A stretch of DNA of 64,000 bases, from positions 10,056,501-10,120,500 of the forward strand of contig NC_134757.1 of the NCBI RefSeq assembly GCF_050436995.1, read 5' to 3'. Positions 22,505 through 34,023 of the stretch are shown in pieces; within the stretch, counting starts at the first letter, position 1; each line of letters opens with the position of its first letter. The stretch is from Anticarsia gemmatalis (lineage: Eukaryota; Arthropoda; Insecta; Lepidoptera; Erebidae). The notes under the pieces were generated by a model. The model worked only from the letters and a program-made list of their open reading frames with translations. It had not been told where the DNA came from and ran no database searches. Made by a program: the position numbers and the translations under genes.

Positions 22505-22715
22505 CTTATAAAAGTTTTATTTAAAGCCAACTCCAGCTGTAAGTCTTGCTCTTGTGTCGCGGTGACTTTTACATACATACAAACAACGGACACAAAGCAC
22601 AACCAGACCCGAAACAATAACTTGTAGATCGCGCAAATAATTGCTCCGTGTGGGAATCGAACCCACGACCTCCCGATGCAATGGTAACGGCGTGGCGACC
22701 TAAACCACTGCGTAG
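22505..22715 (-). repeat. tRNA-derived SINE, family B
   Basis: Inverted tRNA head with B-box complement gggaatcgaacccacgacc at 22651-22670 and A-box side gacctaaaccactgcg. The signal-peptide-like frame at 22381-22617 is a translation of this SINE's body. Confidence 0.72.
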
Positions 22716-22734
22716 TGTATCCAAATGCTGATCA

Positions 22735-22950
22735 TCACATCTCGGGTAAATGCTATTGGTATTTACTAAATAATGTTTGAATACTTATTTCTCAACAGTA
22801 GCGTGGGATTTGGTAACGTGTCCGAATATGGCAGAGGGCTCACCCCCTATTACATGGAGATGAAACTAACATTATAGCAGAATTTGGGTGTTTCTTACAC
22901 CTCTGCCTAAACTTTGGAGTATAACAGGCTTAATATTATGTATATTTGTA
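22735..22950 (+). repeat. tRNA-derived SINE, family C
   Basis: Body tttggtaacgtgtccg, catggagatgaaactaac and ataacaggcttaatattatgta as at 16178-16420; the tRNA head is eroded. Confidence 0.65.
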
Positions 22951-23073
22951 AAATTATTTTGGCATTGAATAGTCCATTAATTGCGGAAGACTGTAGGCTT
23001 TAAAACATCACGCTATGACTAATAGGAGTGAAGCAGCAATAAAAAAACTTACCATCTAAAATTAGTAGACTGG

Positions 23074-23243
23074 TAGCGCGATTCTGTACAGTCGGTACTG
23101 TCGAGTATCGAAAATTTGACATTTAAAATGTACTGCCAAAATAATTCCTGCGACGGCCGTCAGAGGCGCTAATCTGATTTTCATGCCAAATGTTACGATG
23201 ACAAGCTGGCTGTCGGTAGTCGATAGTAGTAGAGAATCGAGCT
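23074..23243. repeat. Dispersed MITE family, copy with one well-kept end
   Basis: Right end ctgtcggtagtcgatagtagtagagaatcga; interior gacatttaaaatgtactgcc and tcagaggcgctaatctgatt. The interior is in opposite orientation to the copy at 23771. Confidence 0.7.
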
Positions 23244-23770
23244 ATAGTTCGAGTCCCTTAGACATCAGTAACTAAACCGATCGTAACATATGACGTCATC
23301 ACTACATATTACATGCCGGTCATTGATATCGATCAGGCCTGTTTTAGAACTGAATTATTACTTGACAGTTTGTTTGTTTGTTCGTCTGTGTTGTGACAAG
23401 TTGGACTGATGGGGGCTTGTAACTAGAAATAGAAGCATGAGGTATTTTGTAAATAACTATTGAGTTTTAACCCTTTAAGACGCATTTTGTGCTCAATATT
23501 GAATAGCGCACCAAACTCGAGTTGTTTCCGCGATCAGTGTAAACTTCACTGAAACAAAAAGCAAAGAAACAAAAAATGGGTATTTATTATTCTTAATTAA
23601 ACTTTTTTCGTTAGTATACGGGCATATAATTACGAAACTCTTAAGGACTATTTAGAACGTTCTAATTTCAATTAGAAACGCCCAACTCTGTCTAATCCGG
23701 AAATCGGACTCAAGACCTCGTGTTCAGCAGTTGTATAAACTAATATTCAAACAGAAGGGTAGAGACTTCT

Positions 23771-23955
23771 GTACCTCGATTCTCTTCTACTATCGACTAC
23801 CGACAACCGACCTATCATCGAGAAATTTTGTATGAAAATCTAATCAGCGCCTCTGACGGGCGTCGTAGGAAATATTTTGGCAGTACATTTTAAATGTCAG
23901 AATTTCGATAGCAAGCCGGTTGTCGGTAGTCGATAATGATAGAGAATCGAGGTAC
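23771..23955. repeat. Dispersed MITE family, best-preserved copy
   Basis: Terminal inverted repeats GTACCTCGATTCTC at 23771 and GAGAATCGAGGTAC ending at 23955, extended by actatcgactaccgacaacc and its complement. Total 185 bases, no coding capacity. Confidence 0.78.
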
Positions 23956-24436
23956 TGTTCTCTTCTCTTCTTTGGGCTTTATAATGTGCAGTATTTTTTA
24001 CAGTTTCTATGCAAGGTAACATTCAAATTGATTTTGCAATATTGTTATGCAATCTTATTGCGCAACATTATTGACCGTCTAGGGGTGGACTAATATAATT
24101 GTAATAAGGCCAAAATTGTCAATAGCCGTATACAGGGTGTGTCTATCAGTAACGTGTCGTGTCAAGACTGGACAAGGCCGACACGTCCCGTGGGCACCCG
24201 CTATCAATTAGTTAGGCTGACTGATAACGCCCACGACTTTATTTCGTAGGTTTTCGTTGGGCGTTTTTGTGTGAAAAATAGTTGAGGTTGTATATAAAAC
24301 ATTTTGAGGTATTTAACTTAAAAGTGGCGTTGTCTGGTATCTTCTTAAGGGAAGAAGGCGTGATTTTAGGTGTGTTACGTACGTACATAAATTCACACCT
24401 TCTTCTTAAATGTATAAATAATTGTGATATTATATC

Positions 24437-24757
24437 AGTGATAGCCGAGTGGTATAATTTGATACCTCCCACGCAAGTGGTCGCAGGTTCGAACCCGAGG
24501 CAACACACCTATGACTTTTCGAAGTTATGTGTGTATTAGAAATAATTATCATATGCTCCAACGGTGAAGGAAAACATCGTGAGGAAACCTTGCATGTCTA
24601 AAATTTGTTTAATACATTTATTGAGGGCAAGCAAAGTCCCCAACCCACACTTGGCCAGCGTGGTGGACTCAAGGCCTAACCCCTCCCTCATTACGGGAGG
24701 AGACCCTTGCCCAGCAGTGGGACATTCATGGGTTAAATTTATTTTATTATTATTTAT
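24437..24757 (+). repeat. tRNA-derived SINE, family A, full length
   Basis: tRNA-like head with A box tagccgagtggtataa and B box ggttcgaaccc (24485-24497), body aaacatcgtgaggaaacc, aaagtccccaaccc and ggcctaacccctccctcatt, tail gacccttgcccagcagtggg. Inverted full copy at 57690-58000. The minus frame at 24239-24508 and plus frames here are SINE translations, not genes. Confidence 0.85.
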
Positions 24758-24791
24758 ATCTTAAAAACTAATTAAGTTAGTCTACTTATCT

Positions 24792-24958
24792 AGTCTTAAC
24801 CTCTGTGGTCTGGGCGATCGATAGTGTATACGATTGCTGACCAAGAGGTCTCGGAAGTTTGGTAACTTGCCCGGTATATTATGGCAATAGGCTCGCCTCA
24901 TACATGGAATTAAATTTGCAGGCGGAATTTTTACATAAGCGGTAAGTTTAATATGAAT
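24792..24958 (+). repeat. tRNA-derived SINE, family C, internally deleted
   Basis: Head ctctgtggtctgggcgatcg and body tttggtaacttgcccggtatat; the B-box part is shortened so that the head runs directly into the body. Confidence 0.6.
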
Positions 24959-25448
24959 ATTTGTTAAAATAAATGGTTCCTCATGTGACTACGTTTGCGT
25001 GTAAATTGGATAAAAAAGGAGATATAAATGGTGATAAAAAATCATAGAACATTGTTAAACCTGGTATTCAGTTATTTAGATACAACATTTTATCAACACC
25101 AGTTAAGTATTGTAGGTGCAAAAGCGTAACATATAAACAGACAAACATTCACGTTCAAAATGTTAGTAAGAATATAAGTTTGTACAAAAATGAAAAGGGA
25201 AAGCTCAAATAAACGTCATTTATCTTTTTCGACGGAATAGCGAGAGGAATCAAATGTGTGAAGACAAAACGAGACCCCCCGTCAATGTCGATTCATGAAC
25301 ATGTCACAAAAACTATCCGATTGATTTTCATGACAATTTATTTCAGAACTTTCGGTATTGAAATGGCTTTCATTCGTATTTTGGTACGTTAAATATGTTT
25401 TATGGTACTTTGATGACCGTAAGTATAAGTTTGTATGTTTGTTTGTAA

Positions 25449-25693
25449 TCTATACTAATATTATAAAGCTGAAAAGTTTGTTTGTTTGTTTGTTTGAACG
25501 CGCTAATCTCGGAAACTACTGGTCCGATTTGAAAAATTATTTCAGTGTTAGATAGCTTATTTATCGAGGAAGGCTATATAACATCACGCTACGATCATTA
25601 GGAGCGGAGTAGCAACGAAAAATGTTACAAAAACGGGGAAAATTTTGACTCATTCTCTTAGGTGACGCAAGTGAAGTTGCGCGGGTCAGCTAG
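25449..25693 (+). mobile_element. Helitron-like element, Lep1 type, both ends intact
   Basis: Starts TCTATACTAATATTATAAAG after A (25448) and ends gcgcgggtcagCTAG (25693) before T. That is exactly the A|TC...CTAG|T arrangement of Helitrons. A TTTG/GTTT microsatellite lies at 25470-25495. No protein-coding capacity. Confidence 0.85.
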
Positions 25694-25840
25694 TTATTAA
25701 TAAGTGTTACTCTAGTCAGGTAATTAAGTACCTGAAGATGGTATAAAAAAGAGATTTATCTTTTGATGAAACTCGCAAGAAAATCCGTTTTATATATTTT
25801 GCGTTCATGACGGACGGACCGACGTATAGACAGACCTGTA

Positions 25841-26007
25841 GCACGACTCTCTACCACTATTGACTACCGTCAACCGGCTAGCTATCGAAAAATGTTGTAT
25901 GAAAATCTGATCAGCGCCTCTAGCGGGTGTCGTATAAGCTAGTTTAGCAGTACATTTTAAATGTCAAACTCTTGATACTCGATAGCTCGAATTGTAGAGA
26001 ATCGTGC
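25841..26007. repeat. Dispersed MITE family copy
   Basis: Ends GCACGACTCTC and GAGAATCGTGC; interior tatgaaaatctgatcagcgcc and gcagtacattttaaatgtc as in the other copies. Confidence 0.75.
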
Positions 26008-26594
26008 TGGCGAGAGGACTTTATAATTATAAAAAGTCGTATGTAGTATGATGAAACAGGGCATTAAGTATTATGACTGTAATGAAATGGCCATTTTAGT
26101 TTTAAAATGGTTCATTGTATTTAATTAAGTCACTGACTTTATCTACTGATATTTAGTTAGTTAACTCAGAGAAAGAACTTAGTTTTATTAATAGACTTAG
26201 AGACCTAGAGTAAACGCAAAATAAATCTTGTCTTAAAATTTATTTCTTTTGCGACATCTAAAGTATCTGATATAAAATAATTTAAGTTAATTATGACATA
26301 GTTTTTTCTTGAATTTAATAAGGATGGATGCTAAAATAAAATTAATTACTTGATGATTTATTTTTGTTATTTACGAACTAAAGTATAATGATATATAGTT
26401 GTTCTGATTGTCTAGTCCAAAAGTGGCAGTGCCTGTGAATGGTCCGTTATGGGAATTATAATAAAAAAACTAGTACTTTGAATCGTATCTAAAGAATATG
26501 AGTAAATATTTGTAAATAAACTATTTGATTAAAACAATTATTCAGATCTCTGGTCTCTTCCTACGCCTATAGAAGAAGAAGTGATTTTACGAAT

Positions 26595-26811
26595 GTACAG
26601 TCAGCTCCAAAAGTAGCTTAACAACTTCATATTTTCGAAACCTCTGTGTTACGTAACTTTAATAAATAACTGATCAAAATCAGGTAGAATGAGTTAGAAT
26701 TAAACATTTCAATCAAAAGCAAATGTTTTTTCCATGCAATGATGTGCACACTTCAATATATAGAGTTTCAAAAGATTGAGTATGATCATCTACTTTTGGG
26801 AGCTGACTGTA
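26595..26811. mobile_element. Tc1/mariner-like MITE with TA target
   Basis: TACAGTCAGCTCCAAAAGTAG at 26595 and, inverted, CTACTTTTGGGAGCTGACTGTA ending at 26811, differing by one base. A TA at each end fits Tc1/mariner target choice. 217 bases, no transposase. Confidence 0.82.
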
Positions 26812-28039
26812 TAAAACCCTTTACTTTTATGTGTACCTAAAATAATACAATAAGCGTCCATAAATAGTAATTATTCATATGTTTACATAGTTCAAAGTAG
26901 TTCGTACACTGTATATTAGTTGAGAGTCCTCAAACATTTCATATAACATACCAGACTTTTATTAAAATCCTTGTTTTATATACAGGGTGTAACAGACAGG
27001 CTACCGAAAACGAAAAAAAAAGATTCTAGACATGATTCTGGTGCTTATGGCGTTGAAAATTTTCATCGCTTTTTTCATGATTTTTCCGATTTTTTATGCG
27101 TTTTTTTTATTTTTTTTCGGTATTATTTCGTTAATACTACACAGTGCAACATGAATATGAGAAAAAATCCGTCATATTACTGTTTTTCACAAAAAACAGC
27201 AATGGATTAAAACAACGTATAAATTCGCTATCAGCTGTCCGCGGCCAACGACACCGCGCCGGCGGCGGCCGGCCGCGACGGTCGACGTACCTACGCGCGC
27301 CACACAGACACGATTACGCACACAGCTGTCAGCCTCACTCTCACTAGTATGCAGCGTTACTTAGTATTTGTTCTTCTATGTTAAAAATGAAAATGACATA
27401 ATTATCCCGCTTTCCGATAAAAGGTACATTAATAAGATTTAAAATGTGTGATATCTTATTATTATTACACGTACAAATACATACAGAACGACAAAAAATA
27501 CTATTGATATTCTTTAGCGCTATAAAAATCTCTAATAAACAATTTAACAAGTATTGTCGCTTTGTTCTATTTGTTCTTGCAAACTTATTATTCTATTCGA
27601 TACTTACACGCTCATTCATACTTCATACAAGCGCGGTGCGACTCGAAAAGTAGATGGCCGTAGTGACGCGTGACGCCGCGACCGCGCGTGGATGTTACAT
27701 AGATGGGATGCGACAAAATGAATGCTAAGTAATTCTCCGGGGATAATGAATTATGATAAGTTAGTTTCTCTGATAAGAATATTAATGGATATTGATTGTT
27801 ATCATTGTTATGTACCTACATTTTTTATGGTTTAATTAAATAAACGTTTCGTGTTTATTTTATTTACTTTAAACTGATTTTATGTTATTAAATATCAAAG
27901 TAGGTATTTTAAACTTACATCAATAATGTTTGTAATGTTATTCGGTATTTGAATAAAACTACAATGCAACGAGTAACAACTGTGACAAGTAAAAATAGTA
28001 CCTAATGCCACATCAATATTTTATTCAATCTAATCTCGC

Positions 28040-28437
28040 TGGGATCCTAACTCGTCGCTCGTCACCAAATCGGCGGCGCGCGCACGGACGGCGCGGAGGG
28101 AGCGGGTGGCGCGGGCGAGGGGCGACGCGAGTGAGCGGAGAGGCGCCCGCGCCGGCGGCTCTCTTTGATAGTTCGAGCAATTCGCTCGCGGAAGACGGAA
28201 GCTCTTCACCGGTGTCGTTCGTTATGTCCTATTCGTCGTGTCGTGTGTGAACTGTTGTTTATTATTACTTGTTATTGTTTCGGTTTTGAGCTGTTACTGT
28301 TTTTATTGTTATTATTTTTGTTGTTATTGTTTTCGAAGTGCAGTTGTGTTCGTAAATAGGAAGAAATGTTGATGTGCTATGTATGGTGAAGCACGTGGAA
28401 GTGCACGGCGTGCTCTGCACCTGTACGTCCGGATCCA
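28040..28437 (+). promoter_or_regulatory. CpG-rich promoter-like block with a possible short 5' exon
   Basis: A strongly GC/CpG-rich stretch (28060-28170) is followed by a T-rich leader and two overlapping ATG frames (28380 and 28384) that stay open to a weak donor-like AAAG|gtacct at 28439. This resembles an insect promoter and first exon, but no partner exon was found and it lies inside the inverted-repeat element, so it may be element promoter or captured host DNA. Confidence 0.25.
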
Positions 28438-28789
28438 AAGGTACCTACTCAAACTCTCGCCATACACCAGGTAATTGCGTGTTGATAGACATTGATAACA
28501 ATTCGTTTTAGCACTTTCTTATTATTGGTTACATTTTGCTATTATTGTTTGATTTCACGTAAGCCAAGTAGGTATCTACCTACTTACAATTTTACTATGA
28601 GCTATTGTAACATGCGAGCGTACTTACGATACCTACCATAAACGATACATGAGATTGTTATCTAATAATACATACTAGTGAGCGCATAGACGTGGTGGTA
28701 CGCGTACGTACCGCTGATTGTTGGCAGCTCCTCGCATGATCAATTATTGTATCAACCACATTGTAAAACTTTTGGCGATTGAAAAGAGT

Positions 28790-28927
28790 GGCCGTGAGTT
28801 TCTCGCTAGCTCTTCTCATAAGGCTCTAGCCCCTTTCCGAGCTAGTGGTAGATTCAGTAATTGTAATGACTATCGTAAGTGTCAACATTTGACCTAAATG
28901 AATAAATGATTTGATTTTGATTTTGAT
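28790..28927 (+). mobile_element. 3' end of a non-LTR retrotransposon
   Basis: ggccgtgagtttctcgctag, ctttccgagctagtggtaga and a tail of repeated GATTTT units (28908-28927): the familiar 3' terminus of a lepidopteran LINE, about 140 bases, 5'-truncated. Clade not decided. Confidence 0.6.
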
Positions 28928-29153
28928 ACCTACGACGCGTCGCGACATGTCGTCGCTCAGCGCGCCGCCGCCGCCAGAAATCTCGTAGGCATGCGCGGAG
29001 ATATATCGCGTTGTTCACTATACATTGAATGCTCAAAAATGACTAACTCGGGAACCAATCATTTCCGAGAAAAATGGTTGAAGTAAATTTCGCGCATTTA
29101 GTGTCACAAAATTAACACTGAAGTTTTCGGTTAACCGTCGTTTACACCCTGTA

Positions 29154-30070
29154 TAACTGATTTACAGAGACGAAAGTTTTGTAATTTTATTATTACTTTA
29201 CTAACTAATTTAATATCGGTTATATTTAAAACAAACAGTTTGAGTATTTGATGGAAGTGGTGAGTAAAATATATTAGCTGTTTAAAAGGATGCTTGTTTT
29301 ATTTTCGAAATTGTTTATTATTATTGTGAAATAAATTTAATAACAAATTGATGGAAATTCCCACAGATATTTTATTGATTGTTATCTTACCATAAAATTA
29401 CATCCTTTTCCATAGAGGTAAGAACTAAGATTAGACCAAATAATTGTTAAGATTTTTAAAAACCAAATTTTAATTTATTCGATTTGTATTGACTTGAGAA
29501 TCTCCTCCTTTTTTTGGAGTCGGTTAGAGAGAGAGGAAGTGTTGAGTTGTCTGTTTTTTATTTTTTCATACTAGTGAAACTGTATTTCAGTTGTCAAAAC
29601 CCTAACTTCTGTTTCAAATAAAGGAACAATACTTTTTCCATTGATAACATAAACACTAGTTCATATTAACGTATATTATTGCCCACGAACGTTATTTGCA
29701 AAGGTTTTTCTCGGAAAGGTTTATTACACAAAAACTCAATTATCCAGTTTACAACCCTTATATCAATCAGACAATATAATAGTATACATAACGACACTCG
29801 CAACGGACAGTCTCTGGGGAGAACCCCAGTGAAAGTTGGCAACACAATGATGTTACCGACCAATTTGCGCGCTCGTGTGTTACAGTGTTGCCATATACAA
29901 AGTTAATTGAAGCGTATACAAGCCCGGATTGCGCGATAAATGAGGGAAAGTTTGCTGTTCGTAAATATTTTGTGTACAATGATTTTATTTATTTCATGAG
30001 AATCTATCATTATTATAGGTATGTGAGTAGTAAGCGATAGGGCTTTTGTTTTCACTGAAAATCGGTCACG
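29154..30070. other. AT-rich DNA without a recognisable gene
   Basis: Overlapping frames at 29666-30112 on both strands show no coding signature. Confidence 0.4.
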
Positions 30071-30206
30071 GAATTCTCTATAGTCGCCACTGTCGAGTAT
30101 CGAGTTTGACATTTAAAATGTATTGCCAAATTAGTTTCTACAGAGCTTGCTAGAAGCGCGGATTAGATTTGCGTACAAAAGTTCTCGATAACTAGCCGGT
30201 TGACAA
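30071..30206. repeat. Dispersed MITE family, degraded copy
   Basis: gaattctctatagtcg, gtcgagtatcgagtttgac, atttaaaatgtattgcc and taactagccggttgac match family blocks. Confidence 0.6.
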
Positions 30207-30261
30207 CACGCGAGGATAATTTTATCTTTAGGATGGTGTTTACTGTTTATTATAACTGTTA

Positions 30262-30505
30262 TCTATCTTTACAGGTACGGTAGTGTTGGAAACAAAGCTG
30301 GTTAGCTGTCAAATCAGGTAAGGTACTTATATAAAATGTTGTCATTACGAATGCGTTAATTTACTAGATATTATGTTGAGGCAACTTAGTAGAGAGCCTT
30401 GTATGCAATGTGGGTAGGTGTCGACAGCATATTTTGAAATTTAGGACATCATTTATATTCAGACTAATGCAGTGTACGGCTGACTGTTTGGTACACCAAC
30501 TTTTT
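30262..30505 (+). repeat. Old 3' part of tRNA-SINE family B
   Basis: caacttagtagagagccttgtatgcaa and ttaggacatcatttat correspond to aacaacatagcagagagccttatatgcaa and tagaacatcaatgac in the copy at 49780-50072. Confidence 0.5.
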
Positions 30506-31054
30506 CTGATCATACACCTTAATCATAATTATACTTTCCAATTATAATTTCCTAGGCTATCAACTAAGTTTGTCGGACCATACACAATTTATGTTTTTTT
30601 TTTGACATCAAGCCATAAGGTCTTGAAATAAGTTAGTAACTACATTAAGCTTTCTAAATGAGCCTAAAAAGAGCACTAGACGTCTCATTCATTTCGTCCA
30701 CTTCATTGTCAGAGATACACTGCAATGAGTGCGCCATTAATTGCCTTCACTACACTGTTTAACTTTGCTGCAGTACTCTGTCACTGTGAGTGCTTAATGT
30801 CGCACGATTCACGAGTTATTCAATTGTTCATAGTAATGTTGGTCGAATTTATTTGTTTTTTGATTGTATATAAAAAAAATTGTGTCTGGGTCTTTTTGCG
30901 ATTTTTGGTAATTTGATTGCTAGATTTCCTATTGATAAAAAGGTTCATTTTAAGATTATTCTTAATAGATGTGTGACAGATTATTGTGAAGTGATATTAA
31001 TCCTAAGTAAACTTGATTATTTACTAGCTTAATATAAATTTTACACTATCATCT

Positions 31055-31175
31055 GTTTAGCGCCCCTATCAGGCTGCACTCCGCTCCGAAAAAAGAACCA
31101 TTTTGGCAGTACATTTAAATGTCAAACTCTTGTTACTCGACAATGCAGACTGAGACTATATAGAAATGCGCTACA
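31055..31175. repeat. Dispersed MITE family, partial copy
   Basis: Contains agcgcccctatc, ttttggcagtacatttaaatgtcaaactctt. A second partial copy is at 31608-31702 (gagtatcgggagtttgacatttaaaatgtgc). Confidence 0.5.
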
Positions 31176-31913
31176 GTTAATACCGGTAATACGGCTAATT
31201 TTTGGGCAAAATCCTTTATTTGTCCAGCATATAAAATAAACGACCCAATACCTTTAAAATAAAGTCTTTACTACCTGGACCAGTCGTGAAATCATTAAGA
31301 ATGACTACAGAGAAATGAAAATATTGGAGTTAAATGGTTAATTTCAAACATAGTGGATGCATAGTGGATAACCAATCAATCAGTTAGTTAAAGCACCAAT
31401 TACTAGCAGTAATATCTAGAAGTGGCTTGCCATGCTAATCAGAGGAAATGTTCTCTACAAAGCTTTGTATACCTTGTGCTCAACTCAAAGCCGTTTACAA
31501 ACATCTTGCCTGTCATTGTATACTGTGTATCTGTTCTGACAGTACTAACAATTTGGTCTACAGTATGTTTCAGTGTACAACGTAAGGACCTCTGGCTGTT
31601 TGCAATCTGTAGCGCTGTTCTCTCTAGTTGGGAGTCTATTGAGTATCGGGAGTTTGACATTTAAAATGTGCAGCAAAATAATTCCTCCGGCTCCCGCTTG
31701 TTGATGTTCTAAATTCTAAAGTTTGTATACCTTCACTAGCTGTGAGCCATGCATACTCTCTATTATTTTGTTGGACTATGTGTTTATGATAATCAATTAT
31801 AAAGACGCCATTTATTGATGATTTAATTTACGATAAGTTCTTCTAGTCTTCTAATCTACCTCACGTCCAGTCAAGTACTGAAATCGCACGTTACTAAATA
31901 CATTCCTACTATA

Positions 31914-32083
31914 AAACAAAGCCGGATTCCACTGTCTTTCTGTCCTTTTAAAATTACGCAATAGATTTTAATGCAGTTTTTTAACAGATAGAGGAAGATG
32001 ATTCAAGAAGATAGTTAAAGAGTATAAATTAGTTAAGTTAATCCGGTGAAGCCGAGCGAAGTTGGGGCGGGCCGCCAGTCTAG
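31914..32083 (+). mobile_element. Helitron-like element, GC-rich 3' hairpin type
   Basis: Begins TCCTACTATAAAACAAAGCCG and ends ggggcgggccgccagtCTAG before T. The interior blocks acgcaatagattttaatgcag and ttttaacagatagagg are shared by a common lepidopteran family. Confidence 0.7.
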
Positions 32084-34023
32084 TACAAACTTATAGTCAA
32101 AGTGATCAATCACTTCGAATATCGTGCGTCGCGTATGATCTGTCGCGAATTGCACGACACGATTTATGACTTGTGTCGTCCAATACGCCGTCGACTGTCA
32201 ATAGCAAATGTCTGAGCTATTATATTCGGTCCGTTTTATATATATAAAACTTGTAGTATAATATTACAACTGTAGTGCAATTTCTTACACTCGGTTCTAT
32301 AGAAAAGCAAGTGTTTAACAATTAAAATTGCTCGAGAAACTGTAGAGCTATAGAAATTGGTGATGCCAAATTTTCCAAACCATATTTCCCGTTTAAAATT
32401 TATTCTTTTAGCACTACATCTAGTTCTCTGTAAATAAACCATATACCTATTGTAAAGTCGATTCTCGTAGGCAAGTTCAATCTTAGAGGAAGAACTGACT
32501 AGGAAATATATAATTTCTAGTGTAAATGTTCCACTATGTTAATTTGCTTTCTTTTTGATAAAGTAGTTAACTTTCGCTTATACTTACTTACCAAACAAAA
32601 TAACTGAGTATATTCTACCAAAAATGTATATAAAAAATGTTGGTAGGTAATAAACGTAACACGATGTTAACAAGAATTTTCACACGCAACAAAATAACGC
32701 CTGAAAAAACTCCATACAGAAGGTTTCAGAGAATATTTTGCAAGAAAATGTGTCGACCTTGGACACCCATTGAGTCGGCATTATCGTCAATTTTTACAAG
32801 GACCTCCTTCGCAAACATCCTTCACTTGTAATCGGTGTTTTTATGCAATGTTGTTTTGTACTAATTCGTTATTATATCCTTGGGATTGACGAGTATAAGG
32901 ATCAGTTACACAGCTTATGGATAAGTGTGAGATAACGTTTCTGCTCAATAAAATAGCATCATATATTATATGATTGGGCTACACCATTCTTTTCGTTTAT
33001 CACAAAGCTAATTTTGACAGTTGTTTATTTAAACAACTGTCAAAATTTCTTCTCATTAGCTTATATACTTGCTGCCACTTTACTTAAAAGATATCTGACG
33101 TTTATTCATAGACTGTGAAACTGGCTCTAAGAATCCTTCGTCATTATACCTATTGACACATTTCATTCATAGATTGATCATAGGTCGAGCAGTGAAAATA
33201 CTTTATTATCTATATCGACTATATCCCAACAGAGAATTATTAAGTTATTGTTTAAATACCCGTCTCAAGCAAATCTTAGTATTTTAATCAAATACAGCCT
33301 CATGAACAGTTAATCTGCGTACTAAAATTCACATCACATCAAATAAGAACGTACCACATATCCCGGTATATCCTCGCGTTGGTTCTAAGCGGGACATAAA
33401 CTGAGAAATCTGCATAAACCGCTCAATGCGTTTACATGATGAATATTCTAGATTGAAACCCATTTCCACAGCATCCATAACGCGCATGTAAAGTAGAAAT
33501 TCTTTTCAAGTTTTGAACCAGTGATATCTTACAGTCGAGTGAGCACCAAAGCGGCCATCGGAGCAGCCATCTCTGAAATACCTAAATCTAATTTTATCTT
33601 CTCGAAATTCTAAATATTATGAATAGGTATGCTATTTAAAATGTCGTATTTATATTGTTCCCGCATGATTTTAAATTAGATATTTTTATAGACTCATATT
33701 TATTTTTAATTTTGTCCCGGGGAATGCTAGCAATGATTCGTGTTTCAATTTAATTGTCGAGCATCGCGAGTCTTTTTTGATATTGAAATATTTAGACCAA
33801 AATTAATTCTTAACTGAAATAATTTAACTTAGAGATATTAAATATCAACACGCTATTTCTCCTTAAACGAAACCGCAGGATACATTAATAATATTTAGAT
33901 TAAGATTTATCGACAAAAGGCAATTCTATAAAAGTACTTAACGTACAAACATTCCTCCAGTTTGTCCTATTTTATCCTGAAAGCATCTAAAAATAGAGAG
34001 AGAACAAGAAAGCATTATCTTAC
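32084..34023. other. Unassigned DNA at the 5' end of the long intron
   Basis: No gene recognised. A perfect 18-base inverted repeat lies at 33010-33047. The stretch 32100-32210 is richer in CpG than its surroundings and could be conserved non-coding DNA. Confidence 0.4.
33010..33047. repeat. Perfect palindrome, 18-bp arms, 2-bp loop
   Basis: AATTTTGACAGTTGTTTA and its exact complement separated by TT. No other copy noticed. Confidence 0.85.

Larger units (their letters stand above)
26981..29153. mobile_element. 2.17-kb non-autonomous element with 32-bp inverted ends and CpG-rich interior
   Basis: The left end TACAGGGTGTAACAGAC at 26981 and the right end, read inverted from 29153, TACAGGGTGTAAACGAC agree at 12 of 12 then 24-25 of 32 bases, both reaching CCGAAAAC. 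TATA is present at each outer edge and may be the target duplication. Inside are several CpG-rich blocks (27235-27350, 27650-27720, 28040-28260, 28925-29000) in otherwise AT-rich DNA, and a LINE 3' end at 28790-28927. No transposase frame was recognised, so the superfamily is open. Confidence 0.6.

Noticed and set aside
22381..22617. A minus frame with a signal-peptide-like start (MFRVWLCFVSVVCMYV)
   Set aside because: The first part is the body of an inverted family B SINE seen elsewhere in the window; the hydrophobic run is coincidental.
33533..33572. A 40-base minus-strand exon candidate (AG and GT borders, frame MAAPMAALVLTRL)
   Set aside because: Its length is not a multiple of three, so placing it between 34024 and 13111 would break the frame that all other exons share.
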